From Tetrapisispora phaffii CBS 4417 (taxonomy: Eukaryota > Ascomycota > Saccharomycetes > Saccharomycetales > Saccharomycetaceae), in NCBI RefSeq assembly GCF_000236905.1, contig NC_016530.1:186001-250000 (forward strand): DNA of 64,000 bases, given 5' to 3'. Under the pieces are notes generated by a model. The model did no database searches. It was not told the DNA's origin and was given only the letters and a program-made list of their open reading frames with translations. A program made the translations under genes and the position numbers. Each line of letters opens with the position of its first letter. Position 1 is the stretch's first letter. Shown here one piece after another: positions 63,127 through 64,000 of this stretch.

Positions 63127-63282
63127 TATCATTTATAAGTTGCAGTGCGATGTGTTGCTGGTTGAGATGCCCAAGCAAAAAAAATAAATTAATGATTTCG
63201 CCCAGGATCGAACTGGGGACGTTCTGCGTGTTAAGCAGATGCCATAACCGACTAGACCACGAAACCAACTAATTTGTATTTT
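63127..63282 (-). repeat. Inverted repeat, right arm (tRNA-Val + flanks)
   Basis: 156-base reverse-complement copy of 58143-58297, differing only by one extra A in an A8 run. The arms face each other about 4.8 kb apart and enclose the F-box-like gene, DCS1 and HEM15. Confidence 0.95.
63193..63266 (-). tRNA. tV(AAC): tRNA-Val(AAC), second copy
   Basis: Minus-strand tRNA identical over all 74 bases to the copy at 58159-58232: same acceptor, anticodon AAC, A and B boxes and discriminator A. On its strand the terminator is a T8 run (63177-63184). Confidence 0.97.
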
Positions 63283-63771
63283 GCTTCACCATCTCCCTAC
63301 CTAACACGCATCACCATCTCTCACAATTATCAATCGCCATTCATCTTCCGTGGCTTATCCACAGATCTCCAACCCACTGTATTCTCGTGCCCATGACCTA
63401 TACCCATGACCCCATCAACATGCTGCATATCGCTTATGTCCATTAATGCATGATTCCTAAAATTTATCTCTAACGCCCGTCTGATCTCACGGTAATGGAG
63501 AGAACATTCATGTGATTAATGCATATACGCGAGACCATCCACGCACTAATTAACCCGTTTAAATTTGCTCTTATGGTGACAATGTACCTTATAGCAATGC
63601 AATTGTATCTATAGTATACCCCTACCCATTATAACGTTTATTTTTATAAAGACGCAACTATCGAATTACCAGAAATGTATTATTTAGAACGATATACACT
63701 TATATATATATCATATATGTATGGCTTATACTAAGTAGGTAATTGATTATCAGAGGACATATATATATAAC
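63283..63771. other. Intergenic tRNA-Val/ORM
   Basis: 489 bases: tRNA upstream region and ORM 3' side. More C-rich near the tRNA (CACCATCTC-type stretches, 63286-63440), then AT-rich with TATATATA runs near 63700-63765. No gene, and no LTR signature like that beside the other tRNA copy. Confidence 0.55.
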
Positions 63772-64000
63772 TTAACCAATTTGTGCACGACCTGTGATAC
63801 CAGGGATAGAAATTCTCAATCTATGTGTCAATGGTAATTTTGGAACGATACCAACAAATATAGTCAATATAAAATTTCCAACGAAGAAATTCAAACTAAA
63901 ATGACCATAATGAGTGCTAACTAAAAATAACGATATTGGCACAATAAATAGAAACTTTCTTGAAGGAGTATATAAAGTTTCATCATTCAACTGTTCCCAC
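63772..64000 (-). CDS. ORM2: Orm protein (sphingolipid regulator), 5' partial
   Basis: C-terminal 75 residues of an Orm1/Orm2 (ORMDL) protein, an endoplasmic-reticulum inhibitor of serine palmitoyltransferase. The frame runs in from the window edge (TGG GAA CAG...), giving WEQLNDETLYTPSRKFL, then two hydrophobic segments (FIVPISLFLVSTHY and FFVGNFILTIFVGIVPKLPL) and the near-invariant end THRLRISIPGITGRAQIG. The N-terminal two-thirds, with the regulatory phosphorylation sites, are outside the window. ORM1 and ORM2 are a WGD pair; the choice of ORM2 is nominal. Confidence 0.93.
   Translation of the reverse strand, partial: WEQLNDETLYTPSRKFLFIVPISLFLVSTHYGHFSLNFFVGNFILTIFVGIVPKLPLTHRLRISIPGITGRAQIG

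Overview
This window is nuclear DNA of a budding yeast of the family Saccharomycetaceae. It is AT-rich, its genes are mostly intronless, and the two introns use GTATGT/TACTAAC signals. Almost every protein has an obvious Saccharomyces cerevisiae counterpart. About 29 protein genes (two partial, one broken), two tRNA-Val(AAC) genes and one probable solo LTR can be supported. Gene order is a merge of pairs of S. cerevisiae chromosome regions that derive from the whole-genome duplication (WGD). Several genes expected in the ancestral order are absent, including the essential MET30 and GCD7. The simplest reading is a post-WGD species that lost a different set of duplicates from S. cerevisiae (Vanderwaltozyma/Tetrapisispora-like or another such genus; I cannot name the species).

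Layout. 1-17.1 kb is a chromosome V/IX-type block: GPP (5' truncated by the window edge), FCY2, PET117, HMF1, RPL34 (spliced), DFG10, NEO1, SYG1 and a PIG2/GIP2-like gene. 17.2-54.4 kb is a chromosome XII/XV-type block: ULS1, SPR1/EXG1, IES4, MSB1, ECM38, TUF1, YHC1, ATP14, GSP1, GUF1, CTS1, EFM7, a YLR278C-like zinc-cluster regulator, YSH1, DBP9, SMD2 (spliced) and MCM5. 55.5-64 kb holds an MPC54-like coiled-coil gene broken by a frameshift, an LTR relic, and a 5 kb segment (F-box-like gene, DCS1, HEM15) bounded by two inverted tRNA-Val genes. The window ends in the 3' part of an ORM gene.

The genes are housekeeping functions brought together by inherited order, not an operon or island: lipid flipping and polyprenol reduction (NEO1, DFG10), sphingolipid control (ORM), cell-wall hydrolases (SPR1/EXG1, CTS1), mitochondrial translation and respiration (TUF1, GUF1, ATP14, PET117, HEM15), RNA processing (YHC1, SMD2, YSH1, DCS1), nuclear transport (GSP1) and replication (MCM5).

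Most interesting points. (1) The segment between the inverted tRNA-Val repeats is flipped relative to the conserved order, and reversing it restores the MPC54-HEM15-DCS order exactly. (2) YHC1 and ATP14 lie in a sharp GC-rich island inside otherwise AT-rich DNA. (3) The MPC54-like frame breaks at an A7 run that also reads as a canonical -1 slippery heptamer. (4) Several promoters carry readable site clusters: Ace2-type sites at CTS1, Ndt80 elements at SPR1 and MPC54, Rap1 boxes at RPL34, and E-boxes plus a CCAAT box at ATP14. (5) A GC-rich, hairpin-forming patch at 3.2-3.45 kb could be an unannotated RNA. All S. cerevisiae gene orders, names and lengths quoted are from memory.
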